The notes beneath the pieces were generated by a model, which saw only the letters and a list, made by a program, of their open reading frames with translations, made no database searches and was not told where the DNA came from. A stretch of 7,921 nucleotides of DNA from an archaeon (GTDB lineage: Archaea > Thermoproteota > Bathyarchaeia > TCS64). Positions 1-6,489 of the stretch are shown one piece after another. Made by a program: the position numbers and the translations under genes. The stretch is taken from the NCBI GenBank assembly GCA_020444005.1, contig JAHLLU010000086.1:1-7921 (forward strand), in the 5' to 3' direction. Position 1 is the stretch's first letter. Each line of letters opens with the position of its first letter.

Positions 1-1
1 A

Positions 2-157
2 GGCCAATATGATATGATCTCAGTCGTTAATGCCCGAGATATATCGCATCTCAATCAATTAATGTCAGAGATTAAACAAATCGATGGAATCAATGAGCTT
101 ATCGTAGAGGTAGCTACTGAGTTGGTAAAGGTAGATCCAAAATTCTCGATTGAATAA
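2..157 (+). CDS. Lrp/AsnC-family regulator, C-terminal end (partial)
   Basis: An open frame enters from the left edge and ends at TAA 155-157, giving 51 residues. The fragment begins GQYDMISVV and continues with a helix (residues about 14-26), then IDGINELIVEVATELVKVD. This fits the alpha/beta ligand-binding (RAM/AsnC) domain of Lrp/AsnC regulators, where a GxYD strand is followed by a helix and a closing I-x-G-[IV] strand with a terminal V-K-x-D. The DNA-binding helix-turn-helix, if present, lies outside the window, so a stand-alone RAM-domain protein cannot be excluded. Such proteins bind amino acids or other small effectors and control transcription. It is followed by T-runs and a separate promoter-like box, so it is probably not cotranscribed with the next gene. 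Family assignment is from pattern only. Confidence 0.72.
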   Translation, partial: GQYDMISVVNARDISHLNQLMSEIKQIDGINELIVEVATELVKVDPKFSIE

Positions 158-158
158 C

Positions 159-202
159 TTTTTTGCGATACCTACAAAAAAATAAAGCCATTATTGTTTT
201 TT
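159..202 (+). terminator. Possible archaeal T-tract terminator after the Lrp-like gene
   Basis: Two six-T runs (159-164 and 197-202) lie within 45 bases after the stop codon at 155-157. Archaeal termination commonly occurs at U-rich tracts without a strong hairpin. No convincing stem-loop was seen, so this is a weak call. Confidence 0.4.
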
Positions 203-210
203 CGTCATAG

Positions 211-218
211 TTTATATC
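211..218 (+). promoter_or_regulatory. Candidate TATA box for the DUF454-CPBP-menA operon
   Basis: TTTATATC resembles the archaeal TATA box. Initiation about 25 bases downstream would fall near 238-242, just before the GGAG at 251-254, giving a leader of about 20 bases to the CTG at 261. No other TATA-like box is evident before the next two genes, which supports one transcript for 261-2205. Inferred from sequence only. Confidence 0.45.
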
Positions 219-250
219 CAATAATCACTGTGTTAGGATAATATTTGGAC

Positions 251-254
251 GGAG
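251..254 (+). promoter_or_regulatory. Ribosome binding site placing the DUF454 start at CTG 261
   Basis: GGAG is followed by six bases and then CTG at 261, a normal spacing for a start codon. The first in-frame GTG (309) has no such site just before it. This is the main evidence for a non-ATG start. Confidence 0.5.
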
Positions 255-260
255 ATAATA

Positions 261-650
261 CTGGAGAAAAAAGATACAGGCACAGTCAAAAAATACATCT
301 ATCTAATAGTGGGAAGCTTTGCTTTAGTAGCAGGTATTATTGGTGTTTTCTTACCTATTTTACCGACCACCCCTTTTGTATTATTGTCGGCTTGGTGTTT
401 TTTCAGAAGCTCGGATAAGCTCTATGAATGGGTCATTAACAATGAGACGTTTGGACCTACAATTTTGAATTATCAGCAGGGAAAAGGGATTACTCAGAAG
501 ACACGTATTCGGGCAATAGTCATGATGTGGGCTACAATCAGCTTTTCTGCATATTTCTTCGTTTCTAATCTATATGTGATAGGGATAATGTATCTTGTAG
601 CCATCAGCGTCTCTGTATACCTATACAGGCTACCTACAGCCACAGAATAA
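261..650 (+). CDS. DUF454 (YbaN-like) small membrane protein, probable CTG start
   Basis: The protein has 129 residues if started at CTG 261, or 113 from GTG 309. The DUF454 signature is clear. Numbered from the CTG, a first membrane segment (about 12-30) leads into LPTTPF (34-39), a second hydrophobic stretch ends in CFFRSS (46-51), FGP is at 64-66, an N-Y-x-x-G-K-G loop follows, and two closing hydrophobic segments end in YRLP. Family members usually begin with a short basic segment and then the first helix. The upstream extension supplies exactly this (KKYIYLIVG), while the GTG start would cut into helix 1. Open frame continues to a TAG at 234-236 with no ATG, GTG or TTG, so CTG 261 with GGAG at 251-254 is preferred. 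The family's biochemical role is unknown. It is first in a tight + strand cluster with a CPBP protease and MenA. Confidence 0.82.
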   Translation: MEKKDTGTVKKYIYLIVGSFALVAGIIGVFLPILPTTPFVLLSAWCFFRSSDKLYEWVINNETFGPTILNYQQGKGITQKTRIRAIVMMWATISFSAYFFVSNLYVIGIMYLVAISVSVYLYRLPTATE

Positions 651-671
651 ATTCTATTAACTATATGCTAC

Positions 672-679
672 AAGGAGGA
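672..679 (+). promoter_or_regulatory. Strong Shine-Dalgarno that sets the CPBP start at 686
   Basis: AAGGAGGA lies six bases before ATG 686. The in-frame ATG at 665 precedes this site, so the real start is the downstream ATG. Confidence 0.8.
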
Positions 680-685
680 TATTAC

Positions 686-1282
686 ATGAAGATACCTGAT
701 AGAAAAGTAATCTTTGGATTAGGTTTGGCTTTTTTATTGTGGTATTTTGTTTTTCTCAGTAATTATCTTGTCAGTTTCTGGTATCGAGTTACCGCAAGCT
801 CTCTGATTCTCACAGTATATGCTTACTCAAATGTGGGAGCACCAAAGACAATAACCACAAAAGAGATTGTTGTTGGAGTTGTTTCGGGGTTATTGCTTTA
901 TGGACTCTTTCTATTCGGGTTTACTGTGTTCAAACCTTTCTTAGAGGCGGATGCAAACAATGTCTATGTCTTTAGAAACGAACTTCCTATGATCATACCA
1001 GCTATTTTGCTGTTTATTACTAGTTTCTGTGAAGAGTATTTTTGGCGAAGTTATATACAGAGGAACTTAACTAACCTCGTCGGTAAAACAGGCATAATCT
1101 ACACGTCTATTTTGTATGCTTTGATTCATATGTCTACATTAAATCTGAGTTTGGTTGCTGCTGCATTTATCGCAGGGTTAGCATGGGGGATATTATATGA
1201 TCAACTTGAATCATTTTGGATTGTAGTCTTGTCACATATTGTTTGGACCGAGTTGATCTTTGTTTTTCTTCCTTTGCTATGA
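686..1282 (+). CDS. CPBP-family intramembrane metalloprotease (Abi/Rce1-like)
   Basis: A 198-residue, very hydrophobic protein with about six membrane segments. The three CPBP motifs are present: the glutamate pair and arginine in CEEYFWRSY (E116, E117, R121), the first histidine in YALIHMS (H148) and the second in VLSHIVW (H184). These are the metal-binding and catalytic residues of the Rce1/CPBP family, so an active enzyme is plausible. Family members cleave prenylated proteins in eukaryotes or confer bacteriocin immunity; archaeal substrates are largely unknown. The start at 686 is chosen because a strong Shine-Dalgarno precedes it, dropping seven residues from the ATG at 665. It lies 35 bases after the DUF454 gene and 23 bases before menA, so it is probably cotranscribed with both. 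No functional link to quinone synthesis is visible. Confidence 0.88.
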   Translation: MKIPDRKVIFGLGLAFLLWYFVFLSNYLVSFWYRVTASSLILTVYAYSNVGAPKTITTKEIVVGVVSGLLLYGLFLFGFTVFKPFLEADANNVYVFRNELPMIIPAILLFITSFCEEYFWRSYIQRNLTNLVGKTGIIYTSILYALIHMSTLNLSLVAAAFIAGLAWGILYDQLESFWIVVLSHIVWTELIFVFLPLL

Positions 1283-1305
1283 CGAAACATATATTCTACA
1301 AATAG

Positions 1306-2205
1306 ATGTATTCAGTCATGTCATTTGGGACTTGGTTCATAGCTACGAGACCTTGGTCACTGGTAATGACCTTTGTATCAACGTGTCTCGCTGGAACAAT
1401 GGCGTATGCTTATGGAAGTTTCAATATTTTTCTATTCACGCTTACAATGATCGGTTTATTGATTGCTCACTCAGCGGCTAATATGGCGAATGACTGGTAC
1501 GATGTTAAACACGGTGTCGATGAAAAAGCCCCAACAAAAGAGTATAGACCTCATCCTTTGCTGTTCGGCGAGTTAGACAAAGGTAGTTATAAATTGGTAG
1601 TAGTTGGGCTATACGCTGTTGGATTAATAATCAGTTTATATCTTACATGGATTCAGGGAATCCCAGTCCTAATTTTCAGTATATTAGGAGTATTATTTGG
1701 CGTATTTTATACAGCTGATCCAGTAAAACTCAAGCATCACTCAGTTGGTGAGATCAGTGTATTCTTTGCATTTGGTCCATTGATGGTTGGGGGAGCTTTC
1801 TATGCTATAACTGGTGTTTTCTCATGGGAACCACTTCTTGCATCTATTCCTATTGGCTTACTCGTGTCTCTTGTTCTGCTGGCGAATAATATCAGGGATA
1901 AGGAATATGATGCAGGTTTTGGCATATCGACAATAGCTACAGGTGTTGAGGAATCAAAGGGTATTTTATATTACAAATCGTTGTTGGCATCAGCGTATAT
2001 TGCTACCATTGTGCTTATCGTGTTTAGAGTTCTTTCACCATTTGCGTTTATGAGTTTCCTCTCGATTTTCGAGGCTTTATCAATCGTTAGAGGATTTGGT
2101 TCAAAAATACCTATGACTGCCGATCAACAAACAGCTCAGTTAGCGCTTCACTTTGGAATCTTCCTCACAATAGGCGAAATGGTGAGTCTGCTTCCCTTCT
2201 TTTAA
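1306..2205 (+). CDS. menA: MenA-like UbiA prenyltransferase (1,4-dihydroxy-2-naphthoate polyprenyltransferase)
   Basis: A 299-residue integral membrane prenyltransferase with eight to nine hydrophobic segments. The N-terminal ATRPWSL (13-19) is typical of MenA. The first Asp-rich motif is NDWYDVKHGVD (62-72) and the second is NNIRDKEYD (194-202); these bind the prenyl diphosphate through Mg2+. The FYTADPVKLK loop (134-143) and the AFGPLMVGGAFY stretch (155-166) are strongly MenA-like rather than UbiA, haem O synthase or digeranylgeranylglyceryl phosphate synthase. The expected reaction joins a polyprenyl chain to dihydroxynaphthoate, giving demethylmenaquinone. The frame has TAG directly upstream (1303-1305), so the start is ATG 1306 or ATG 1318. 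Neither has a clear Shine-Dalgarno, unlike most genes here, which suggests coupling to the gene before it or weak initiation. It is the last gene of the + strand cluster and converges on the NrfD gene. Confidence 0.88.
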   Translation: MYSVMSFGTWFIATRPWSLVMTFVSTCLAGTMAYAYGSFNIFLFTLTMIGLLIAHSAANMANDWYDVKHGVDEKAPTKEYRPHPLLFGELDKGSYKLVVVGLYAVGLIISLYLTWIQGIPVLIFSILGVLFGVFYTADPVKLKHHSVGEISVFFAFGPLMVGGAFYAITGVFSWEPLLASIPIGLLVSLVLLANNIRDKEYDAGFGISTIATGVEESKGILYYKSLLASAYIATIVLIVFRVLSPFAFMSFLSIFEALSIVRGFGSKIPMTADQQTAQLALHFGIFLTIGEMVSLLPFF

Positions 2206-2244
2206 TATGAAAAATTATGCTGTAGATTTTGATTTAAAATAAGT

Positions 2245-2261
2245 AAGAAAAAAGAGAAAAA
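2245..2261 (-). terminator. T-rich terminator after the redox operon
   Basis: On the minus strand the stop codon of the NrfD-like gene is followed at once by TTTTTCTCTTTTTTCTT. This is a typical archaeal U-tract terminator, placed in the 56-base gap between two convergent genes. No comparable tract serves the + strand menA gene. Confidence 0.6.
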
Positions 2262-3506
2262 TTAGTCAAGCTCTATGGGTGGTAGAACTTTGATTAAAAC
2301 CGCGTAGATTATTACACCCAAGCCGAATATCCCGGCTATTATTGACCATTCAACCCATGTTGGAGCATAGCTACCCCAAATGAATGGTAGGTTCGGGAAT
2401 GTTAGAGCTGGGACTACGGTTAGTATACAGTTCACCCATAACCCTAGTACGGCAAAGATTGACGCTAGGAAGACCATCTCTTTTTCAATGTCTGGCATGA
2501 ACAGTAGCACTAGTGGCAGTATGAAGCCTACCCAGATCATTTCCCAGAATAGTAATGAGTAAGCTCCTCCACCCAATAGCAAGTCAGATACAGCAACGAA
2601 AGCTGGTTTTCCTACATACTGGAAAGTGAAATGCTGATTGAAGATGAAGTAAAGAATCAACACTATGCCTACTTGCATGTACTTGGCAAGCGTAGCAAAG
2701 ACTTCATCGGAAATCATGTCCTCCCATTTATACACCTTAGCCAGTATTACCGCGACTATCACTATTGATGCGATTCCTGTTACCAACGCGGTTAACAGGA
2801 AATATGGTCCTATGTAGGGTACATTCATTGCGGGTCTTGCTCCAAGCAGGCTGAAGATGAATGCTACGACCATTCCTGAGTCTAGGATCGGGAAAGGTAC
2901 CATTATCATGGCGACATAACGTAACATCTTTTCATATGCATGGTCGTCTTTTGGGGTCAACGCGTTTTGGATAGGTGCTAAAATTTTGTAAATTATGCCT
3001 CTGGTAGAGAAGCGGTCAGAAATTGCACTAACATCATGTTTTGTAGATATCACTAGATAAAATAGCGTGAAAGCGAAATACAATGATAGTATTATCAGGT
3101 CCCAAGCTAGGGGCGAGCCTAATCTCAGATTGATGAACAAGACTAGAATTCTGTCTGGTCTTCCGATATCTGCTACGACAGATAATACAGCCATGGCTAA
3201 TCCTGAGACCGTCATAAATTCCGCAATTCTTGCTATAGGTTTGAGTTTCTCATAGTTTAGGGAGCGAATTAGTGTGGAGATGATTATACCTGCGTGTGCG
3301 ACGCCTATCATGAACATAAAAGTCGCGATATACAGTCCCCACATAACGGTATCATTGAGACCGGTGGTCTGCATACCTACAGTGAACTGTGTATACCACG
3401 CATATCCGCCCCAAACCATTAGTAGAGCAAAGATACCGACAACGGAGTAGAAGCCCTGTCCAGTGTTCTCCATCATTGCAATGATTCTATTGGATTTTTC
3501 TCCCAT
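2262..3506 (-). CDS. NrfD/PsrC-family quinone-reacting membrane subunit
   Basis: A 414-residue protein with about ten membrane segments (roughly 20-38, 56-82, 95-112, 133-155, 198-221, 235-257, 276-291, 315-338, 345-366, 385-406). That is the size and topology of the larger NrfD subgroup (PsrC, DsrP, ActC, HybB-like), not the eight-helix NrfD. Typical features are WGLYIATF (56-63), GVAHAG (68-73, H71) and DIGRPDR (113-119), in the region of the quinone site and proton path. It should exchange electrons between membrane quinone and the FeS subunit encoded just upstream. The start is ATG 3506: GGAGGAGG on the minus strand (3514-3521) is seven bases before it. A GTG at 3527 would add seven residues encoded by the Shine-Dalgarno itself. 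It is last in the operon, two bases after the FeS gene stop and before a T-rich terminator. The exact partner enzyme is unknown. Confidence 0.9.
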   Translation of the reverse strand: MGEKSNRIIAMMENTGQGFYSVVGIFALLMVWGGYAWYTQFTVGMQTTGLNDTVMWGLYIATFMFMIGVAHAGIIISTLIRSLNYEKLKPIARIAEFMTVSGLAMAVLSVVADIGRPDRILVLFINLRLGSPLAWDLIILSLYFAFTLFYLVISTKHDVSAISDRFSTRGIIYKILAPIQNALTPKDDHAYEKMLRYVAMIMVPFPILDSGMVVAFIFSLLGARPAMNVPYIGPYFLLTALVTGIASIVIVAVILAKVYKWEDMISDEVFATLAKYMQVGIVLILYFIFNQHFTFQYVGKPAFVAVSDLLLGGGAYSLLFWEMIWVGFILPLVLLFMPDIEKEMVFLASIFAVLGLWVNCILTVVPALTFPNLPFIWGSYAPTWVEWSIIAGIFGLGVIIYAVLIKVLPPIELD

Positions 3507-3508
3507 TT

Positions 3509-4330
3509 TTAGTCCTCCTCCAGCCACTTGTTGCCACTATTAATATAGAACAACTTGGGGTGGGTACCCATTTCCTCCAGTGTGGTTGCACTGATGTATT
3601 TGTCTAGTATTTTGGATACGGTACTATCGGGATCATTTAGGTCTCCAAAGTGTCTCGCCCCGACTGGACAAGCCTCTACACAAGCAGGTAGTCTACCTTC
3701 TCTTACCCTGTGTACACAGAAGGTGCATTTTTCGACCACTCCATTTGGTCGCACTGGGACTAGCGGGTTGATGTCTGCATCATCGAGTTCTGGCTTACCC
3801 CAGTTGAAGCTTCTCGCATTATATGGACAAGCAGCCATACACTGTCTACAACCTATACACTTGTCATAATCCATCTCAACTATACCATCTTCACCGATAA
3901 AGGTAGCACCAGTTGGACAAAGTTTGACACATGGGGGGTCTTCACAGTGAACACATTGTACTGGCATATACCATTTACCCTGGTTAGGGCTGTTGGTATA
4001 GTCTGTTTTTGAGTTGCTTGGGGGTACACTGAAAACGCGTGTTATTGGTTCGGATTGATCCATCTCAAAGGTCTCGATCCACTGCATTGGTTGAGGATCA
4101 TTTGGGACGTTGTTTTCTGCTTTGCAGGCATAGATGCATTGCCTGCAACCTATACAAGCGCCGACATCAATGACCATACCATATCTCTTACCTGAGGCGG
4201 TCTCAGACCCTTGTTCTACTTTGAGTATCTTCTCAACAGAACCCAAAGGTGTCATGCTTTTTACTAATATGTAGGCACTACCAGCGCCCATTACTTTGAT
4301 AAAATCTCTTCGATTCAGGCTTTCAGTCAT
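3509..4330 (-). CDS. Tat-exported four-cluster [4Fe-4S] ferredoxin subunit (DsrO/NrfC/PsrB-like)
   Basis: A 273-residue protein that starts with a twin-arginine signal (NRRDFIKVMG, residues 6-15, then a moderately hydrophobic stretch). The mature part should therefore sit on the outer face of the membrane. Sixteen cysteines form four [4Fe-4S] sites: C59/62/65/69, C126/129/134/138, C158/161/164/168 and C202/205/217/221, with the usual mixed pairing of the bacterial-type B subunit fold. This is the electron-transfer subunit found with molybdopterin enzymes (DmsB, PsrB, TtrB) and with NrfD-type quinone modules (NrfC, DsrO). No molybdopterin catalytic gene is in the window, so DsrO/NrfC-like use with the neighbouring cytochrome and NrfD is more likely. 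ATG 4330 is supported by AGGAG on the minus strand (4340-4344), nine bases away and inside the end of the cytochrome gene. The two genes are two bases apart. Confidence 0.92.
   Translation of the reverse strand: MTESLNRRDFIKVMGAGSAYILVKSMTPLGSVEKILKVEQGSETASGKRYGMVIDVGACIGCRQCIYACKAENNVPNDPQPMQWIETFEMDQSEPITRVFSVPPSNSKTDYTNSPNQGKWYMPVQCVHCEDPPCVKLCPTGATFIGEDGIVEMDYDKCIGCRQCMAACPYNARSFNWGKPELDDADINPLVPVRPNGVVEKCTFCVHRVREGRLPACVEACPVGARHFGDLNDPDSTVSKILDKYISATTLEEMGTHPKLFYINSGNKWLEED
3514..3521 (-). promoter_or_regulatory. Shine-Dalgarno for the NrfD gene inside the end of the FeS gene
   Basis: The minus strand reads GGAGGAGG here, within the last codons of the FeS protein (its ...LEED tail), seven bases before ATG 3506. 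It decides the start against GTG 3527 and suggests tightly coupled translation. Confidence 0.8.
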
Positions 4331-4332
4331 TT

Positions 4333-5121
4333 TTATGCACTCCTAAAGTAAAACATGTAAACTACTGCACACAATGCGCCAATTATTACTGCGAAGAAGA
4401 TCGCTGGAGGTATTATGGGTCCAGGCACTTCAGTTTCACTTGTGATAGATTGAACAGGAGGAAGCGTATCATCAATGATTACGTATGGTTCATGCGGATT
4501 GTGACAATCGATGCATATCTTTTCCTCATGATTGCTTACGTGAATTCCTTCTTCCCACTCCGAGTACTCATCTTCGTGACAATCGGAACAGAGAAGAGAA
4601 GTATCTGTGATTTCTGATTCAAGATCGTGACATCCTGTGCAGGTATCATGAGCTTTGATTGTTATATCGTGACAAGATGTACAATCTGTACCTTCAGGTA
4701 TAGTTGGGTGGAATGAGGTTGGGGTTTCTCCTCCATCTTCTCCATCATCTTCACCGTCTCCTGTTTCTACAGGAGTAGCTATTGTGTGACAGGTTGTACA
4801 ATCCATTCCAAAACCGTGACCCTCTTCGACTGGCATCACACCATCAGCACCATGGCAATCTAAACAAAGTTCACCTGGTTCTTTCAACAGATCATAAGTA
4901 TCGGAGTCGTGACAACTGCTGCATGCTATGCCTTCGTGTGTATGATCTACTTGATCATAATCCGCGGGGTCAATTGAATATATGATCGAGAAACCAATGG
5001 AACAAACAGTAACAATGAGTAAAAGCATTGTCAAATCTATTTTGTAAAATCGTTTTGGTCTCTTACTATCACTATGAAAACTTTTTTTCATTTTTTTATT
5101 CTTCTTGTATATGTCTGCCAT
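4333..5121 (-). CDS. Seven-haem cytochrome c anchored by N- and C-terminal helices
   Basis: A 262-residue protein with seven CxxCH haem-binding sites, at C67, C86, C108, C147, C161, C178 and C203. A strongly basic N-terminus precedes a membrane segment (about 28-50). A second segment (about 238-258) ends in FRSA, so both ends should be cytoplasmic with the haems outside. A low-complexity acidic Gly/Asp/Glu linker (120-132) separates three haems from four. Outside the CxxCH sites the exported part has eight further histidines (60, 62, 102, 138, 158, 194, 198, 210), enough for bis-His ligation of all seven haems. It probably passes electrons between the FeS/NrfD pair and an external partner. 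It occupies the DsrJ/NrfB position but has more haems than DsrJ (three) or NrfB (five) and an extra C-terminal anchor. ATG 5121 has no clear Shine-Dalgarno; ATG 5091 (residue 11) is an alternative. Confidence 0.9.
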   Translation of the reverse strand: MADIYKKNKKMKKSFHSDSKRPKRFYKIDLTMLLLIVTVCSIGFSIIYSIDPADYDQVDHTHEGIACSSCHDSDTYDLLKEPGELCLDCHGADGVMPVEEGHGFGMDCTTCHTIATPVETGDGEDDGEDGGETPTSFHPTIPEGTDCTSCHDITIKAHDTCTGCHDLESEITDTSLLCSDCHEDEYSEWEEGIHVSNHEEKICIDCHNPHEPYVIIDDTLPPVQSITSETEVPGPIIPPAIFFAVIIGALCAVVYMFYFRSA

Positions 5122-5152
5122 GTTTAATCACATTTTGAGCAATATTCTAGTT

Positions 5153-5165
5153 GTGTATTATTTAA
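5153..5165 (-). promoter_or_regulatory. Candidate promoter of the cytochrome-FeS-NrfD operon
   Basis: The 143-base gap 5122-5264 separates the reductase gene from the cytochrome gene and holds no open frame worth calling. On the minus strand it contains TTAAATAATACAC, a TATA-like box centred near 5161. Initiation about 25 bases on (near 5136) would leave a leader of about 15 bases, which agrees with the lack of a Shine-Dalgarno before ATG 5121. No T-tract follows the reductase stop, so read-through from upstream is also possible. Confidence 0.45.
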
Positions 5166-5264
5166 CCATTTAAGAATTATTTGAGGATTTGGATTACCCT
5201 TAGATTTGCCTAGACTTGATTACATTAAGCAGATGAGACCACAAGTAGGTAATAATAGTTAATT

Positions 5265-6473
5265 TTATTTATTCCACTGTGTCTGTAAAACTTGCTCAAT
5301 AAGTTTCATCTTGGCATCCATTTTACAGTAGATGAACTTAGATATGGTATCCTTAGTAAGCCAATCAAGCTTCGTTACAACTTCTATCATAGCCTTGCTT
5401 CTGAACACCACATCACTCATCTTTCTAAGCCTCAGACTGGTATAGAGTACCTCACCCATTTGGGCTTTCCAACCATCATCAAAATTAGATAAAGGAGAAC
5501 CATCATTAATGTAAGCTGCAGCTGCTTGACCAGCGATCTTACCTATGATCATACCCGGAGGTATGCCGCCTCCTACTGTTGGTATGGTGTGTCCACCTGC
5601 ATCTCCAACCACTATCACGTTATCTGTGGTGGTATTTTCGATTGGTCCTCCTACGGGTATGTTTCCGGCTTTTACTGCTGTGGGTACCGCGTTTTTGAGT
5701 TTCTTTGATGTGATGGGGTGTTTCTTTACGAGGTTTCTTTGATAGTCTCTAATTGTCATGCCTTTCTCCATAAAGGGGGCTCTAACTCCCGTACCAACGT
5801 TAGCAATATCCTTCCCCTTGGGTATGATCCAAGCATAAGTACCTGGTGCAATGTCTTCACCCAGATACATGTCCACGTATTCTGGATCATGGTCAACATT
5901 GACCATCTCAAACTGATAACCCACACCATAATCAATGGGATCTGTAGAAATCGGTAACCCAGCCTCACGAGCAATCAAAGAGTATGCACCATCAGCACCA
6001 ATGACAACATCCGACTTCAGATCATAGACCTCTCCGCCAGTCCTAACTCTAACACCATCTTCAAGCAATTTAATAGCCTGAGTGAAAGGCAGAATCTCTG
6101 CGCCCGCGCGTCCAGCCACATTAGCTAGATGCTTGTCAAATAGCTTGCGTTCTACTACTACACCTTTGAAATCAACTGGGAACTCTACATTGTTTGGAAA
6201 GACGAAGTTAACATACTTTGTGTGATTTACGATACAGTGACTTGGTGGGTCAAACATTGTCTCCAAGTCAGGTACATTTGGTGCAAGACGTTTCATCTCT
6301 TCTAGAGAGGGGAGAAACTCGCCGCATTTGTCAGGTACACCAATTTCTAGTTCTCGTTCGACGAGAAGTACGTTAGCTCCGTTTTCTGCTGCTGCTTTTG
6401 CTGCGCTGGAGCCTGCTGGTCCTGCGCCTACTACTATTACGTCATATTTTTGGTTGTTTTCTGGATAATTCAC
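5265..6473 (-). CDS. Geranylgeranyl-reductase-family FAD-dependent oxidoreductase
   Basis: A 402-residue flavoprotein. The N-terminal Rossmann motif is VVGAGPAG (14-21), closed by the acidic end of strand 2 (VER, 38-40). The family-specific KCGE (49-52) follows, then GADGAYS (159-165), YAWIIPKG (213-220) and the second FAD motif VVGDAGG (288-294), with GGGIPPG (301-307) near the flavin. Length and motif order match archaeal geranylgeranyl reductases, which saturate the isoprenoid chains of membrane lipids and in some archaea the quinone side chain. Beside a prenyl synthase and a UbiE homologue, both roles are open. The start is GTG 6473, with GGAG on the minus strand (6483-6486) nine bases upstream. 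It lies 16 bases after the prenyl synthase stop, so the two are almost surely cotranscribed. A plain halogenase/hydroxylase role is less likely given the KCGE motif. Confidence 0.9.
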   Translation of the reverse strand: MNYPENNQKYDVIVVGAGPAGSSAAKAAAENGANVLLVERELEIGVPDKCGEFLPSLEEMKRLAPNVPDLETMFDPPSHCIVNHTKYVNFVFPNNVEFPVDFKGVVVERKLFDKHLANVAGRAGAEILPFTQAIKLLEDGVRVRTGGEVYDLKSDVVIGADGAYSLIAREAGLPISTDPIDYGVGYQFEMVNVDHDPEYVDMYLGEDIAPGTYAWIIPKGKDIANVGTGVRAPFMEKGMTIRDYQRNLVKKHPITSKKLKNAVPTAVKAGNIPVGGPIENTTTDNVIVVGDAGGHTIPTVGGGIPPGMIIGKIAGQAAAAYINDGSPLSNFDDGWKAQMGEVLYTSLRLRKMSDVVFRSKAMIEVVTKLDWLTKDTISKFIYCKMDAKMKLIEQVLQTQWNK

Positions 6474-6489
6474 TGTTGTTTACTCCGGG

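Noticed and set aside
1260..1481. A 73-residue + strand frame overlapping the CPBP and menA genes
   Set aside because: It lies in another frame over two well-supported genes, has no recognisable motif and no Shine-Dalgarno.
3509..4330. FeS protein as the B subunit of a DMSO/polysulfide/tetrathionate reductase
   Set aside because: No molybdopterin catalytic gene is adjacent and a multihaem cytochrome gene is directly upstream, which fits the DsrO/NrfC arrangement better. A distant partner cannot be excluded.
5526..5974. Several frames of 60-79 residues on both strands within the reductase gene
   Set aside because: They are shadows of the flavoprotein, whose FAD motifs span the same DNA; none shows a family motif.
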